Below are positions 27,038 to 36,189 of a DNA stretch of 64,000 nt, one piece after another. A program made the translations under genes and the position numbers. The notes beneath the pieces are model-generated. The model was given only the letters and a program-made list of their open reading frames with translations. It had not been told where the DNA came from and made no database searches. Numbering within the stretch: the first letter of the stretch is position 1; each line of letters starts with the position of its first letter. This DNA is from Rhizobium sp. CCGE531 (GTDB lineage: Bacteria; Pseudomonadota; Alphaproteobacteria; Rhizobiales; Rhizobiaceae). The stretch spans positions 372,001-436,000 of the forward strand of contig NZ_CP032686.1 in assembly GCF_003627795.1 (NCBI RefSeq), read 5' to 3'.

Positions 27038-28255
27038 GTGAAGCAGACTTGGCGATGGTTCGGGCCGCGGGATCAGGTTTCGATCGACGATATGCTGCAG
27101 GCTGGCGTGCAGGGGGTTGTCAGCGCGCTGCATCATGTCCCGACCGGAGCCGTATGGTCCGCAGCCGAGATTGCAAAGCGCAAGGCCGAAATAGGCCGGA
27201 TGGTCGATGGCAGCCCCTCGGGTCTCGCCTGGGACGTGGTCGAAAGCCTGCCTGTTTCGGAGGATATCAAGAAGCAGAAGGGCGAATGGCGCGAGCACAT
27301 CGCAAACTACAAGCTCAGCCTTGGTAATCTGTGCGATGCCGGCATCGAAACGATCTGCTACAATTTCATGCCGGTGCTGGATTGGACGAGAACCCATCTG
27401 CGATGGCGCCTGCCCAACGGCGCGACCTGCATGCGGTTCGATCTGGTCGATTTTGCCGCCTTCGATCTGTTTATCCTCGCCCGGGCCGCTGCCGCAGAGG
27501 AATTGCCCGACTGGCTCGTGGAGCAGGCGCGCGCGAGGCATGCGGGTATGAGCCAGGAGGAACGGCAGGGGCTGGCAAACAATATCGTCTGCGGTCTGCC
27601 TGGTGCTGCCGAAAACTTCACGCTGACGGATGTGCGCGCCCATCTGGAGGATTATAACGATGTTTCGGCGGATCGGCTGCGGGCTCATCAGATAGATTTT
27701 CTTTCCGAAGTCGTTCCCGTGGCGGAAGAGCTTGGCATGCGGCTATGCTGCCATCCGGATGATCCGCCGTTCGCGCTTCTCGGCCTGCCACGCATCATGT
27801 CGACGGAGGCGGACTATGCGGCGCTGATGAAAGCCGTCGACAGCCCGGCAAACGGCATCACGCTGTGTACGGGATCATTGGGCGCCCGGCCGGACAATGA
27901 CCTGCCCGGCATGATGGAACGGCTCGGCGATCGCGTACATTTCCTGCACCTGCGCAACGTCAAGCGCGAATCCAGCGATGTCTACGGCTCCTTCTACGAA
28001 GCCGAGCACCTGGGCGGAGGCACCGACATGGTGGCGATGATTGCCGCCATCCTGCGCGAGGAGCGTCGCCGCGCGGCCAGCGGACGCGCCGACTGGCAAA
28101 TCCCGATGCGGCCGGATCACGGGCAGGATATTCTCGATGACCTCAAGCGCGAAGGTCAGCCCGGCTATCCCGCCATCGGGCGCCTCAAGGGCCTTGCCGA
28201 ACTGCGCGGCATCGAGACGGCATTGTCCCATCCCTCGGCAGGGCTGCGGGCATGA
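27038..28255 (+). CDS. uxuA: Mannonate dehydratase UxuA
   Basis: A 405-residue member of the UxuA family (TIM barrel, divalent metal), which dehydrates D-mannonate to 2-keto-3-deoxygluconate. Family blocks are clear: CCHPDDPPFALLGLPRI (about residues 237-253), GSLGARPDNDLPGM (about 280-293) and FLHLRNVKR (about 305-313). Start GTG 27038 has GAAGGGAG eight bases upstream. The stop overlaps the uxuB start (ATGA). Confidence 0.93.
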   Translation: MKQTWRWFGPRDQVSIDDMLQAGVQGVVSALHHVPTGAVWSAAEIAKRKAEIGRMVDGSPSGLAWDVVESLPVSEDIKKQKGEWREHIANYKLSLGNLCDAGIETICYNFMPVLDWTRTHLRWRLPNGATCMRFDLVDFAAFDLFILARAAAAEELPDWLVEQARARHAGMSQEERQGLANNIVCGLPGAAENFTLTDVRAHLEDYNDVSADRLRAHQIDFLSEVVPVAEELGMRLCCHPDDPPFALLGLPRIMSTEADYAALMKAVDSPANGITLCTGSLGARPDNDLPGMMERLGDRVHFLHLRNVKRESSDVYGSFYEAEHLGGGTDMVAMIAAILREERRRAASGRADWQIPMRPDHGQDILDDLKREGQPGYPAIGRLKGLAELRGIETALSHPSAGLRA

Positions 28256-29727
28256 CCGATCGGAAGCGCCTATCTTCGCTTGCCAATATAGCTGGCTCCG
28301 CATCAAGGCCCGACTATGAGCCCGGCCGTCATGGCTCCGGCATCGTGCATTTGGGCGTGGGCGCGTTCCATCGTGCTCATCAGGCTGATTATACGGACGC
28401 GGCCCTTGCCGCTCAAGGCGGTGATTGGCGTATCGTCGGCGTGAGCCTTCGCGGCCATGACGTTGCCGACGCCCTTAATCCGCAGAACGGCCTTTACACG
28501 CTGATCGAACGCGATGCTACAGGCGCGCGCGCAAGGGTCATCGGCAGTATCGAGCGCGTCATCGCCGTCAGCCGTGAACCAGCCGTGCTGATGCAGGCGC
28601 TTGTGGATCCGGCGACGCGCATCGTGTCGATGACCGTGACGGAGAAGGCCTACGGCATCGATCGCACCAGGATGACGGCCGATCTCAACCATTCCGCCGT
28701 TGCGGCGGACCTGGCAAAGCCTTCGCAACCGACCGGCGTGCTCGGTATTTTGACGGAGGCGCTGAAGCGTCGGCGTGTGTCGGGCAATGCGCCTTTCACC
28801 GTGCTGTGCTGCGACAATCTGCCTGACAATGGAGCGTTCGTCCGGGCAGGGGTTATCGACTTTGCTCGCAGATCCGACCCGGGGCTTGCCGACTGGATTG
28901 CAACCGATGTCGCCTTTCCGTCGAGCATGGTCGATCGCATCACGCCTGCGGCAACCCAGCGGACGCTCGACGATGCCCAGCAAATGACAGGTTGCCTGGA
29001 CCAGGCTGCGATCGAAACCGAGCCTTTTCGGCAATGGGTGATCGAGGACCGCTTTCCAGGCGGACGCCCAGCCTGGGAAACGGGCGGCGCATTGTTCGTC
29101 GATGACGTGCGCCCCTACGAGACGATGAAACTGCGCATGCTCAACGGATCGCATTCGATGCTGGCCTATGCGGGTTTCCTGACCGGCCGGCGTTATGTCC
29201 GCGATACGGTCGGCCCGGCGGGTTTCCGCCCATTGATCATGCGGCATCTGAACGCTGCAGCCTCCACGCTTCGGCCGTTGCCCGGCATAGAACTCGATGC
29301 CTATGCGGCGGATATTCTTGCCCGCTTCGCCAATCCCGCCATCGCCCACGAGACCCGCCAGATTGCGATGGATGGTACCGAGAAGTTGCCGCAGCGCCTG
29401 CTGGCACCGGCCGTCGAACTCTTGGCCGAAGGCGCGGATATCAACCCCTTTGCCTTCGCCGTTGCGGCCTGGATGCGCTATTGTCTCGGACGCCTGGATG
29501 ACGGCACGGAATATCGCCTCAACGACCCGCGCGAAACCGATATTGCCACGGCCATCTCCGGCGTCCGCTCGCCGTCGGATCTAGCCAGGGCATTGCATGC
29601 ACTTCCGGGGCTATTTCCCGACCGCCTTCGCTCCGACCCCAAATGGCTGGACGCCGTGTCGTCTCGGCTTGGCAAGATGATGACGGATGGGATGCAGGCG
29701 GCCGTCGCTTCCGAACTGGCGCCTTAG
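28252..29727 (+). CDS. uxuB: D-mannonate oxidoreductase / fructuronate reductase UxuB (mannitol dehydrogenase family)
   Basis: A 491-residue long-chain mannitol dehydrogenase family protein. The N-terminal NAD motif is HLGVGAFHRAHQADYTD (about residues 33-49), and the catalytic region is MKLRMLNGSHSMLAYAGF (about 292-309). It interconverts D-fructuronate and D-mannonate, feeding UxuA. The ATGA coupling with uxuA and the adjacent GntR gene favour this over a mannitol or altronate role. Confidence 0.9.
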   Translation: MTDRKRLSSLANIAGSASRPDYEPGRHGSGIVHLGVGAFHRAHQADYTDAALAAQGGDWRIVGVSLRGHDVADALNPQNGLYTLIERDATGARARVIGSIERVIAVSREPAVLMQALVDPATRIVSMTVTEKAYGIDRTRMTADLNHSAVAADLAKPSQPTGVLGILTEALKRRRVSGNAPFTVLCCDNLPDNGAFVRAGVIDFARRSDPGLADWIATDVAFPSSMVDRITPAATQRTLDDAQQMTGCLDQAAIETEPFRQWVIEDRFPGGRPAWETGGALFVDDVRPYETMKLRMLNGSHSMLAYAGFLTGRRYVRDTVGPAGFRPLIMRHLNAAASTLRPLPGIELDAYAADILARFANPAIAHETRQIAMDGTEKLPQRLLAPAVELLAEGADINPFAFAVAAWMRYCLGRLDDGTEYRLNDPRETDIATAISGVRSPSDLARALHALPGLFPDRLRSDPKWLDAVSSRLGKMMTDGMQAAVASELAP

Positions 29728-29865
29728 CATGCGGCTGATGCCGTCCATGATGACGAGCAGAGTCTTCAAAAATATCCCCTGTGGACGAATCACATGCTTC
29801 CCTTGTCGAAGGGCCGATCGGCTCTAGATTTTCGAATCTCTAATGATTTGCGAGGGTTAGTGATT
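29728..29865. other. Spacer after uxuB
   Basis: Start of a long non-coding region (29728-30514). A 10-base palindrome GCCGATCGGC near 29814 is the only structure I see; no clear terminator. Confidence 0.35.
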
Positions 29866-29991
29866 GTGAGTTATGACTGGAGCGGCGTCAGGACACGGCG
29901 CATCAAGGCGATCAAGATGGCGGTTTCGGTGGCAATTGGCGCGGTAATCCTGGGCGCGCCGGCAATGCTTTGGCTGAACGGTTCGTTTTGA
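29866..29991 (+). CDS. Possible 41-residue single-pass membrane protein
   Basis: From GTG 29866: a basic N-terminal part (GVRTRRIKAIK) followed by a hydrophobic segment (MAVSVAIGAVILGAPAMLWL) that would cross the membrane once. GAGGG lies about 11 bases upstream. The frame is open upstream to 29794. Small proteins of this build are common in rhizobia but I do not recognise this one; it may be chance. Confidence 0.35.
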   Translation: MSYDWSGVRTRRIKAIKMAVSVAIGAVILGAPAMLWLNGSF

Positions 29992-30322
29992 ACGATCCAG
30001 GACTTAAGAGTTCGAACAGTATTCAATGAGGCGAAGGCCGATTTCCCTGCTTTCGCCCTTGTTTTTTCCGAGGTGCCGCCGCGGCACGCTCTTCGGATAA
30101 GGCCGAGCCACTTCACGCACATGTCCTCCCCGAGAGAGGGGTGATAGTTCATACCGGCGACATGGGTTACACTTTTTGCCTTTGCGAGGAGAGCGAAGGT
30201 GGCGTCGCAGCATCATCAACCTGGCAATGACGCTTTTAGCGCGTGGTTGGGCGAAAAGCCCATTTCGCCAGTCGCTGATGGATTTTAATTGGATTTCTAT
30301 ATCTAACTTGATTGGTAACCGA
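29992..30322. other. AT-richer spacer before the repeat array
   Basis: No gene supported on either strand. Base composition is less GC-rich than the surrounding operons, particularly from about 30270, which together with the repeat array suggests acquired DNA. Confidence 0.4.
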
Positions 30323-30499
30323 TTTTCGATGCAAAACTCGCGTTTTCGATGAGGCTATGAGCCGCCGTTAATCGATTTTCGATATGATCGATCTCATCTA
30401 AGCGCTTTTCGATAAAGATAATTGATTTCCGATGTAAGCAATTTTCGATATTATGGGTCGAAAATAATCGCTCTTCGATGATACGCCTTGTTTCTCGAT
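30323..30499 (+). repeat. Array of eight TTTTCGAT-type direct repeats upstream of fic
   Basis: Copies of TTTTCGAT followed by A or G start at 30323, 30343, 30376, 30406, 30426 (TTTCCGAT), 30442, 30472 (TCTTCGAT) and 30492 (TTCTCGAT). Most are preceded by GA or CG. Distances between starts are 20, 33, 30, 20, 16, 30 and 20 bases, so seven of eight fall on nearly the same face of the helix. One inverted partial copy (TCGAAAA) is at 30458-30464. The last copy is 15 bases from the fic ATG. This looks like a cooperative operator or iteron-like binding array; the binding protein is unknown. Confidence 0.6.
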
Positions 30500-30514
30500 G
30501 AGAAAGGAAGTCGA

Positions 30515-32107
30515 ATGACTGCCAATCCTGCAAATCCAGCGGTCTTCCAGGAGCGTATCGTGCCAACGGATACGGTTCCCGTTGGATTTGCCGCACTCGT
30601 CCAGAAATACGGGATCGCAGTCCCTGTTCGTCTCCCCTCGTGCGTCGCGAAGGGCTTCGTCTATGGCTCGCGGAGAGCACATGAGGATTGGACGATCTTC
30701 GATAAGCGCTTCGCTCCAGAGGACGGTCTGCTTGGACATCTGTCTTTCGCACTCAGGCACGAGACGATCGACCTGTTGGTCCTGAAAAAGCTGTTTCACA
30801 TCGTCCCGGCAAGTGAGATCGCAGCGCTGATCGAAGCCGAGCCGACGAGCGGCGCGACGCGCCGGATCTGGTTCTTCTATGAATGGCTGACCGGTATACG
30901 CCTAGACGTTCCAGACGCTGATCGGGGGAACTATGTTGAAGCGCTTGACGCCGCGAGCTACTTTACATCGACCCCTGTGAATTCGCCCCGTCACCGTGTG
31001 CGAGACAATCTTCTCGGCACACCCACATTCTGCCCCGTTTTAAGGCGCACCGAATACCTCGTCGAAACCGTCACCCATCGCTGGGACGCCGAAGCCAAAG
31101 AGCTCATCGGAAAGATCGGAAAAGGGATCGTCGCCCGTGCGGCAAGCTTCCTCCTTCTGTCGGACAGCCAGGCATCCTATCAGATCGAAGGCGAGCGCCC
31201 GCCGCGAAGCCGCCTCGAGCGTTGGATGAGGGCCGTTGCCCAGGCTGGAAAGCGGCCGATCACCGTGGACGAACTCGTGCGCCTCCAGCACCTCGTCATC
31301 GAGGAGAACCGCTTCATCAAGCGCGGGCTGCGAGACGCCGGCGGCTTTATTGGCGATCGCGACTGGAACGACGATCCTCTCCCAGAATTCGTTTCAGCCC
31401 GGCACGAAGACATTGACGATCTTCTCGGAGGGATCATAGCCGGAGGAAGCAGGATGGCGGAGAGTGGGGTCGATGCCGTACTTCAAGCCTCAGTCATGGC
31501 CTTCGCCTTCGTGTTCGTCCATCCCCTCGAAGACGGAAACGGTCGCCTGCACAGATACCTCATACACCATGTTCTGTCCGAGCGCGGATATACACCTGCC
31601 GGCATGATCTTTCCTATTTCTTCCGTACTTCTTGAACGCCAGGAGGAGTATGGCGCGCGCCTGCGCGGCTATACTGGACCGTTACTACCCTTTATCGAAT
31701 GGGTGCCGACAGCGGAGAAAAACGTGCGTGTAGTCAACGAAACCGCCGATCTCTACAGGTTCGGAGACTACACGGAGTTGACGGAATTTCTCTATGCTTG
31801 CGTCGTACAGACAATCAGGCACGACCTGCCAAATGAGATCGACCACCTCGCGCGCTTCGACAAGGCGAAGGGACGCATTCAGGATTTCCTTGAGATGCCG
31901 GACGCGATGACCTCCAGCCTCGTTAACTTCATCCGTCAGAACGATGGTACGCTTTCCAAGAAGCGGCGCGGCCGTGAGTTCGAAAAGATGACCGACGAGG
32001 AGATAAAGTCAGTGGAAGCGGTGGTTCGTGACGCCTTCGACATCGGTCTATCGAATGAGAATGGCGACCGGTCCGAAGCGCGGGGAGAGCGTGATTCTAA
32101 AAGGTGA
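30515..32107 (+). CDS. Fic-family protein (AMPylase-type), class II
   Basis: A 530-residue Fic protein, which would transfer AMP (or another nucleotide part) to hydroxyl groups of target proteins. The active-site motif HPLEDGNGRLHRYL is near residues 336-349. The inhibitory helix motif SYQIEG, of the (S/T)xxxE(G/N) type, is near 219-224, N-terminal to the Fic core, which defines class II. ATG 30515 with AGAAAGGAAG upstream is preferred to TTG 30488. The C-terminal part (about 400-530) may be a winged-helix region. No partner gene is adjacent, so it may be self-controlled through the inhibitory motif. Confidence 0.88.
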   Translation: MTANPANPAVFQERIVPTDTVPVGFAALVQKYGIAVPVRLPSCVAKGFVYGSRRAHEDWTIFDKRFAPEDGLLGHLSFALRHETIDLLVLKKLFHIVPASEIAALIEAEPTSGATRRIWFFYEWLTGIRLDVPDADRGNYVEALDAASYFTSTPVNSPRHRVRDNLLGTPTFCPVLRRTEYLVETVTHRWDAEAKELIGKIGKGIVARAASFLLLSDSQASYQIEGERPPRSRLERWMRAVAQAGKRPITVDELVRLQHLVIEENRFIKRGLRDAGGFIGDRDWNDDPLPEFVSARHEDIDDLLGGIIAGGSRMAESGVDAVLQASVMAFAFVFVHPLEDGNGRLHRYLIHHVLSERGYTPAGMIFPISSVLLERQEEYGARLRGYTGPLLPFIEWVPTAEKNVRVVNETADLYRFGDYTELTEFLYACVVQTIRHDLPNEIDHLARFDKAKGRIQDFLEMPDAMTSSLVNFIRQNDGTLSKKRRGREFEKMTDEEIKSVEAVVRDAFDIGLSNENGDRSEARGERDSKR

Positions 32108-32295
32108 TACCGCCCTCGAAGATAAACAGGACCGTCATCCCTATCTCGGCCGGGATGACGCCCATTCCTTGTTGAAGAGATCTCTAGCAGCTTGCAAGCG
32201 CGAGCGGCTATCAGCAGGATCACCTTCACCCCCTGGCGTAGCGCGTTGAGGTCGCTGACGACGAAGTTCGCATCATTGGATCGAAATCGGAACTG

Positions 32296-32982
32296 CTACG
32301 CACGCTCGTTGCCGCTCCTAGCAGGAAATCGGCGGCGTTCGGCGTTAGTGGTTCTGTTCTGAAATGGCGCGGCACTCTCTTCAAGGTCGGCATAGACCAG
32401 GTAGCGAAGCGGACCGGATGTCACCGCGTCGAAGGGAAAGCATGTCGCCAGGACAAGGTGGACACCGCGCGCATCGGGGTCGATCTCGGCCTCATCCCAG
32501 CGGGCGACGGCCATATGCGTCACGCGGAAGGTGAAAATCCGGCCATCGCGGCGCGTGATCCTGATTTGGTCGTTCTCCTTGATATTTCGTAGGAAAGTGA
32601 AGTGCGTATCCCGATGTGCGGCGTAAACCGCCGTACCCTCTTCGCCCGCCTCCGGCGTGTTGTCGAGGTGTCCGGGACCGAAGGCCAGTGCTTGGCCGCT
32701 TGCGCCATTGAGGGCGATGGCGGAAACGCCGAGACGTGGAACCTCTATGCGCGCCACCGGCCAGGTGTCGGCCCAGCTCCAGGGTTTGACCGGCAAGCCG
32801 GATGTCACGCTCTCGGCAAAGGCGCGCTCCAGCAGAACCTGCGCCAGGGCTGCTTTCGCGTAGATCCATCCCCCCTGAGCGGTGAGGAAGAGGCCTGTGG
32901 CTATCAAAATGCCGGCGGCCAGGAAGAGAAGGGAGCGCGCGGGCGCGCTCCCGATTGATTGGATCCGAGCGGTGGCGATCAT
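32296..32982 (-). CDS. Class GN sortase
   Basis: A 228-residue membrane-anchored sortase of the class GN type found in Gram-negative bacteria. One N-terminal membrane helix (about residues 15-45) is followed by the sortase barrel. The catalytic histidine is in YAAHRDTHFTFL (about 121-132), the cysteine in VLATCFPFD (near 182), and the arginine in GPLRYLVYA. It should cleave the LPxTG-like motif of the protein encoded immediately upstream. The start overlaps that gene's stop by four bases. Confidence 0.92.
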   Translation of the reverse strand: MIATARIQSIGSAPARSLLFLAAGILIATGLFLTAQGGWIYAKAALAQVLLERAFAESVTSGLPVKPWSWADTWPVARIEVPRLGVSAIALNGASGQALAFGPGHLDNTPEAGEEGTAVYAAHRDTHFTFLRNIKENDQIRITRRDGRIFTFRVTHMAVARWDEAEIDPDARGVHLVLATCFPFDAVTSGPLRYLVYADLEESAAPFQNRTTNAERRRFPARSGNERA

Positions 32983-35237
32983 GCCTTGCTCCTTCTCGAT
33001 ACGAAGACCAGCAGCGACGTTCCAAACAACAGGGCAAGCAACCCCTGAAGGATGAGAAGCATTGCGGGCGTTGCCGTCTGCGGCAGGGGCGGGCTTGCGG
33101 AAGGCGGTGCCGAGATCTCCTGAACATCTGCGGCAGTTTCGACGCCTTGCGACTTGTTGCTCGCCTGGTGATGCCCAGTGTCTGCCTTCGCTTCCCGCGT
33201 CGTATCGATGCCGAGGAGCTTGTCGTAATCCCAGCCGGCCGGCAGCTGGAGCGGAATGTCAGCTTCGGTCAGCGGCGTGTTTGCCGGGCGCAGTCGCTTG
33301 GTATCGACCGCGACAAGGCTGGTCAGGCGCGTGACCAGATGATGCTCCAGCGCCAGTTGCAGGATGCGTTTGTCCGCTTCCGGCTGCGTGATCTTGCCAA
33401 GCGTGAGATTGACCTCGGCATCGTCGATCTGGCGGCGTGCCCAGATCTTGGAGATGCCCTTGGCGTCGCTTGCCTGATCGAGCGGCAAGGAGATCGTCCA
33501 CGGGCGGTCGCCGACCATGCCGCTGACGGTTAGGGTACCGGCAGCTTTCGCCGTGCGCGCGGCCAGGACCAGCGGTTCGCCATGATAGATATCGGGCAGG
33601 AGGTTGGGCGAGATGTTGACGTTCTTTTCCGAAAAGACCGCCGCGACGTCGGTGACGGCAGGGTTCTCCAGCTTGTCGAAGAGGGCGCGCATGCGTTCGT
33701 TCACCTCCGCAACCGACCCGATATGGGTGAAGCTGCCGCGACCGAGTTCGGCGGCACGGCTCATCAAGTAGGTGTTCGGCGCAGACCCGATGCCGACCAT
33801 GAAGATGCGCGAGCGTCCACGCGACTTTGCGATCGCATCGAGAAGCTGCTGCTCATTGTTGACTTCGCCGTCGGTGAGGAAGACGACCTGACGCAACCCG
33901 TTGGCCTGATGGCTGTCATCGAGCGCTGCATGGAGCGGCGGCAGCATTTCGGTGCCTCCGGCAGCGTCCAGGCCGCTGACGAAACGCCGGGCTGAGGCAA
34001 TGTTATCGGCCGTTGCCATGACCGAATCCGGGAAGAACTTGGTCATCGTGTTGTCGAAGCGAATGACGTTGAAGCGGTCGTTCGGCTCGAGCCGGGACAG
34101 GGCATAGTCGAGGCTTGCCCTTGCCTGCTCAATCGACGTGCCGCCCATGGAGCCGGAATTGTCGATAACGAAGACCACCTCGCGGCCGGCCTTTTGCGGT
34201 GTCGTCACAGCCGGCGGCGTTACATAGGCAAGCACGTAGTCATCCTTGCCGACATGCTCGCGGAAGAGGCCGACGCTCGGCATATTGCTTGCGACCGCGC
34301 TCCATTCGAGCACGAAGTCGCGGTCGGCGGTCGCATCGCCGTCCAGTACGATCTGCCGCGCGCTATCGTTCAGCCAGTCGATCTTGACCGTATGATAGAG
34401 GCTTTTGACATCGTCGAGCGGGAAGCCGGCATTGAGATTGACATTCAGCGTCACGGCATTGGTGCGGTTGCTGTCGGGTGCCAACAGGGGCGCGGAGACG
34501 GGCTTGTCGCCGGTCTTGCGCGATGGGTTTTGCTTGGTTTGCCCCCAGCCGGCTTTCAGGTCGGCCTGTTGCGTGATGGCCGTTGCATCCTGCGGCGTGT
34601 AGCGGGGAGCGACGACCAGGGGAACTCGCAAGGAGAAGCGGCCGTCGGCCAGGTGTACAGCCTGCTGATATTCGATCTGGACGACGATCTTTTCATGCGG
34701 GCCTATATTCGCGACGGCATTGGTGAAGACATTCGGCCGCTGCTGCTCGACCAGGGTCGCCTTCTTTCCCTCTCTACGCGCCTTTTCGTAGATCGCACGG
34801 GCAGCCTGCTTTTCTTTGACGTCGGCGACCACAACACGGTTGCCGACGATCATTTTCAGCGAATAGACGGCGCTATCCTCCGGAAGAGGGAATACGTAGA
34901 GGGCCTCGACCCATTTATCGGTCGAATTTTCGAAGGCCTGGGTCAGCACCGCACGTGCGGTCGGACCGTTGACGTCGAGGTCGACATCGGTCGCAAGGCG
35001 AGGCGCTTCGATATATTTCCCGTCTTGCATGGTCTGGAGGAGAAGGCTGCCCGCGCCCATTTCGTTCGGCGTGACGAAGGCTGCGGGTTGCGCGTGCGAC
35101 TCCAGGGGATGCAGCAGTGCAAAGATGACGGCGAGCACCGGCAGCAGGATGGCATTGCTGAACCATAGCAACAGGCCGACCCTTGTAAGGACGGCGTGCC
35201 GATTTCGGCTGTGTGAAAGGCTTGGCGAGGCTGACAT
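32979..35237 (-). CDS. Sortase target protein with VIT and VWA domains
   Basis: A 752-residue exported protein of the family paired with class GN sortases. After an N-terminal membrane or signal segment (LLLWFSNAILLPVLAVIFAL) come a VIT domain (about residues 60-190) and a VWA domain with the MIDAS motif VIDNSGSMGG (near 355). The C-terminus carries the sorting signal: LPQTA, a hydrophobic stretch and the basic tail RRSKA. ATG 35237 is chosen because ACAAGGAGCC precedes it; the frame is open to 35363. Cleavage at LPQTA by the adjacent sortase would anchor it in the cell envelope. Confidence 0.92.
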   Translation of the reverse strand: MSASPSLSHSRNRHAVLTRVGLLLWFSNAILLPVLAVIFALLHPLESHAQPAAFVTPNEMGAGSLLLQTMQDGKYIEAPRLATDVDLDVNGPTARAVLTQAFENSTDKWVEALYVFPLPEDSAVYSLKMIVGNRVVVADVKEKQAARAIYEKARREGKKATLVEQQRPNVFTNAVANIGPHEKIVVQIEYQQAVHLADGRFSLRVPLVVAPRYTPQDATAITQQADLKAGWGQTKQNPSRKTGDKPVSAPLLAPDSNRTNAVTLNVNLNAGFPLDDVKSLYHTVKIDWLNDSARQIVLDGDATADRDFVLEWSAVASNMPSVGLFREHVGKDDYVLAYVTPPAVTTPQKAGREVVFVIDNSGSMGGTSIEQARASLDYALSRLEPNDRFNVIRFDNTMTKFFPDSVMATADNIASARRFVSGLDAAGGTEMLPPLHAALDDSHQANGLRQVVFLTDGEVNNEQQLLDAIAKSRGRSRIFMVGIGSAPNTYLMSRAAELGRGSFTHIGSVAEVNERMRALFDKLENPAVTDVAAVFSEKNVNISPNLLPDIYHGEPLVLAARTAKAAGTLTVSGMVGDRPWTISLPLDQASDAKGISKIWARRQIDDAEVNLTLGKITQPEADKRILQLALEHHLVTRLTSLVAVDTKRLRPANTPLTEADIPLQLPAGWDYDKLLGIDTTREAKADTGHHQASNKSQGVETAADVQEISAPPSASPPLPQTATPAMLLILQGLLALLFGTSLLVFVSRRSKA

Positions 35238-35406
35238 GACAGGCTCCTTGTTCGCTGTGGAATGACTGAAGCCATTGTGAACAAAGGCTATTTTCTCGCC
35301 AGCGTAAGCTTTGCCCTGTTTCGTCCGCATCTTGCCGCAAACGGTCTTGCCGGTGGCGGCCATGTGTGGAATTGTGAAGAAAATTACGCAATCAGGAAAC
35401 GAGTGA

Positions 35407-36168
35407 ATGGTCCAGGGCGACCCGTATCTATCCGATCATCAGAACAGTGCAGTGGCGGAGCGGGTGAGGGAGGAAATTGCCCGGCGTCGCATTTCCCGGC
35501 AGCGACTTGCCAATGATGCGCGCATCAGTCTTTCGACACTGGAAAAGGCTCTTTCCGGACATCGGCCCTTCACGCTTGCGACACTTATCCGCCTGGAACA
35601 GGCGATGGGTGTCGTCCTGCGCGATGGGGGCGGAGCGCAGTCAACTGTTATCAACGACAAACCCGGTCATGCTCCCGAGGAGCTCGGCGCCTATTCCCGT
35701 GCTTCGGTTTCGTGGCTCGAGGGCATCTACCTGACGCTGCGTCCGTCCTTTGGCGATCCGAACGCGATTTTCGCCTATTGCACCGAGATCGCCTGGGACG
35801 GTGAGCGCACCTGCCTGAGCTTCAGGGAGCGCGAGCGCAGCGACGCCTCGTTTTCGCAGCAGGGCTCGGTCTCCGTTCCGCATCTGTCAGGGCATATCTA
35901 CCTCGTGACGAATTCGTCCGGGCAATACCGCATGGCGATACTGTCGAGACCCAGCATTACCGGCGAGATGTTTGGCCTGCTGACGACCTTGCGCGCCGGT
36001 CAGGGCTCGCATCTGACGCCCGTCTCGACACCGCTCGCCCTGCTGCCGATCGCCGCCTTCGCACAACCATCCTTGGGGCGCGTTTCGGCGGGGGATCAAA
36101 ATCACGAGGCCTATTCCGCTGTAATGCGCAGAATTACCGGCGAGAGCTACGCCGGATTCGTGGGTTGA
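35407..36168 (+). CDS. HTH (XRE-like) regulator divergent from the sortase operon
   Basis: A 253-residue protein with an N-terminal helix-turn-helix (about residues 14-65, RRRISRQRLANDARISLSTL) and a C-terminal domain of about 170 residues I do not recognise. AGGAA precedes the ATG. It is divergent from the VIT/VWA-sortase operon with 169 bases between, so it may regulate it. It converges on the 2OG oxygenase gene. Confidence 0.75.
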   Translation: MVQGDPYLSDHQNSAVAERVREEIARRRISRQRLANDARISLSTLEKALSGHRPFTLATLIRLEQAMGVVLRDGGGAQSTVINDKPGHAPEELGAYSRASVSWLEGIYLTLRPSFGDPNAIFAYCTEIAWDGERTCLSFRERERSDASFSQQGSVSVPHLSGHIYLVTNSSGQYRMAILSRPSITGEMFGLLTTLRAGQGSHLTPVSTPLALLPIAAFAQPSLGRVSAGDQNHEAYSAVMRRITGESYAGFVG

Positions 36169-36189
36169 GAGCTGCTGCCGGTATAGCCG

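Noticed and set aside
30323..30499. CRISPR-like array
   Set aside because: The repeat unit is only 8 bases, spacing is irregular at 16-33 bases, and no cas gene is present.
30303..30752. - strand frame whose product contains repeated IEK/IEN-type units
   Set aside because: The amino-acid repeat is only the translation of the TTTTCGAT DNA repeats, and the frame runs antisense into fic.
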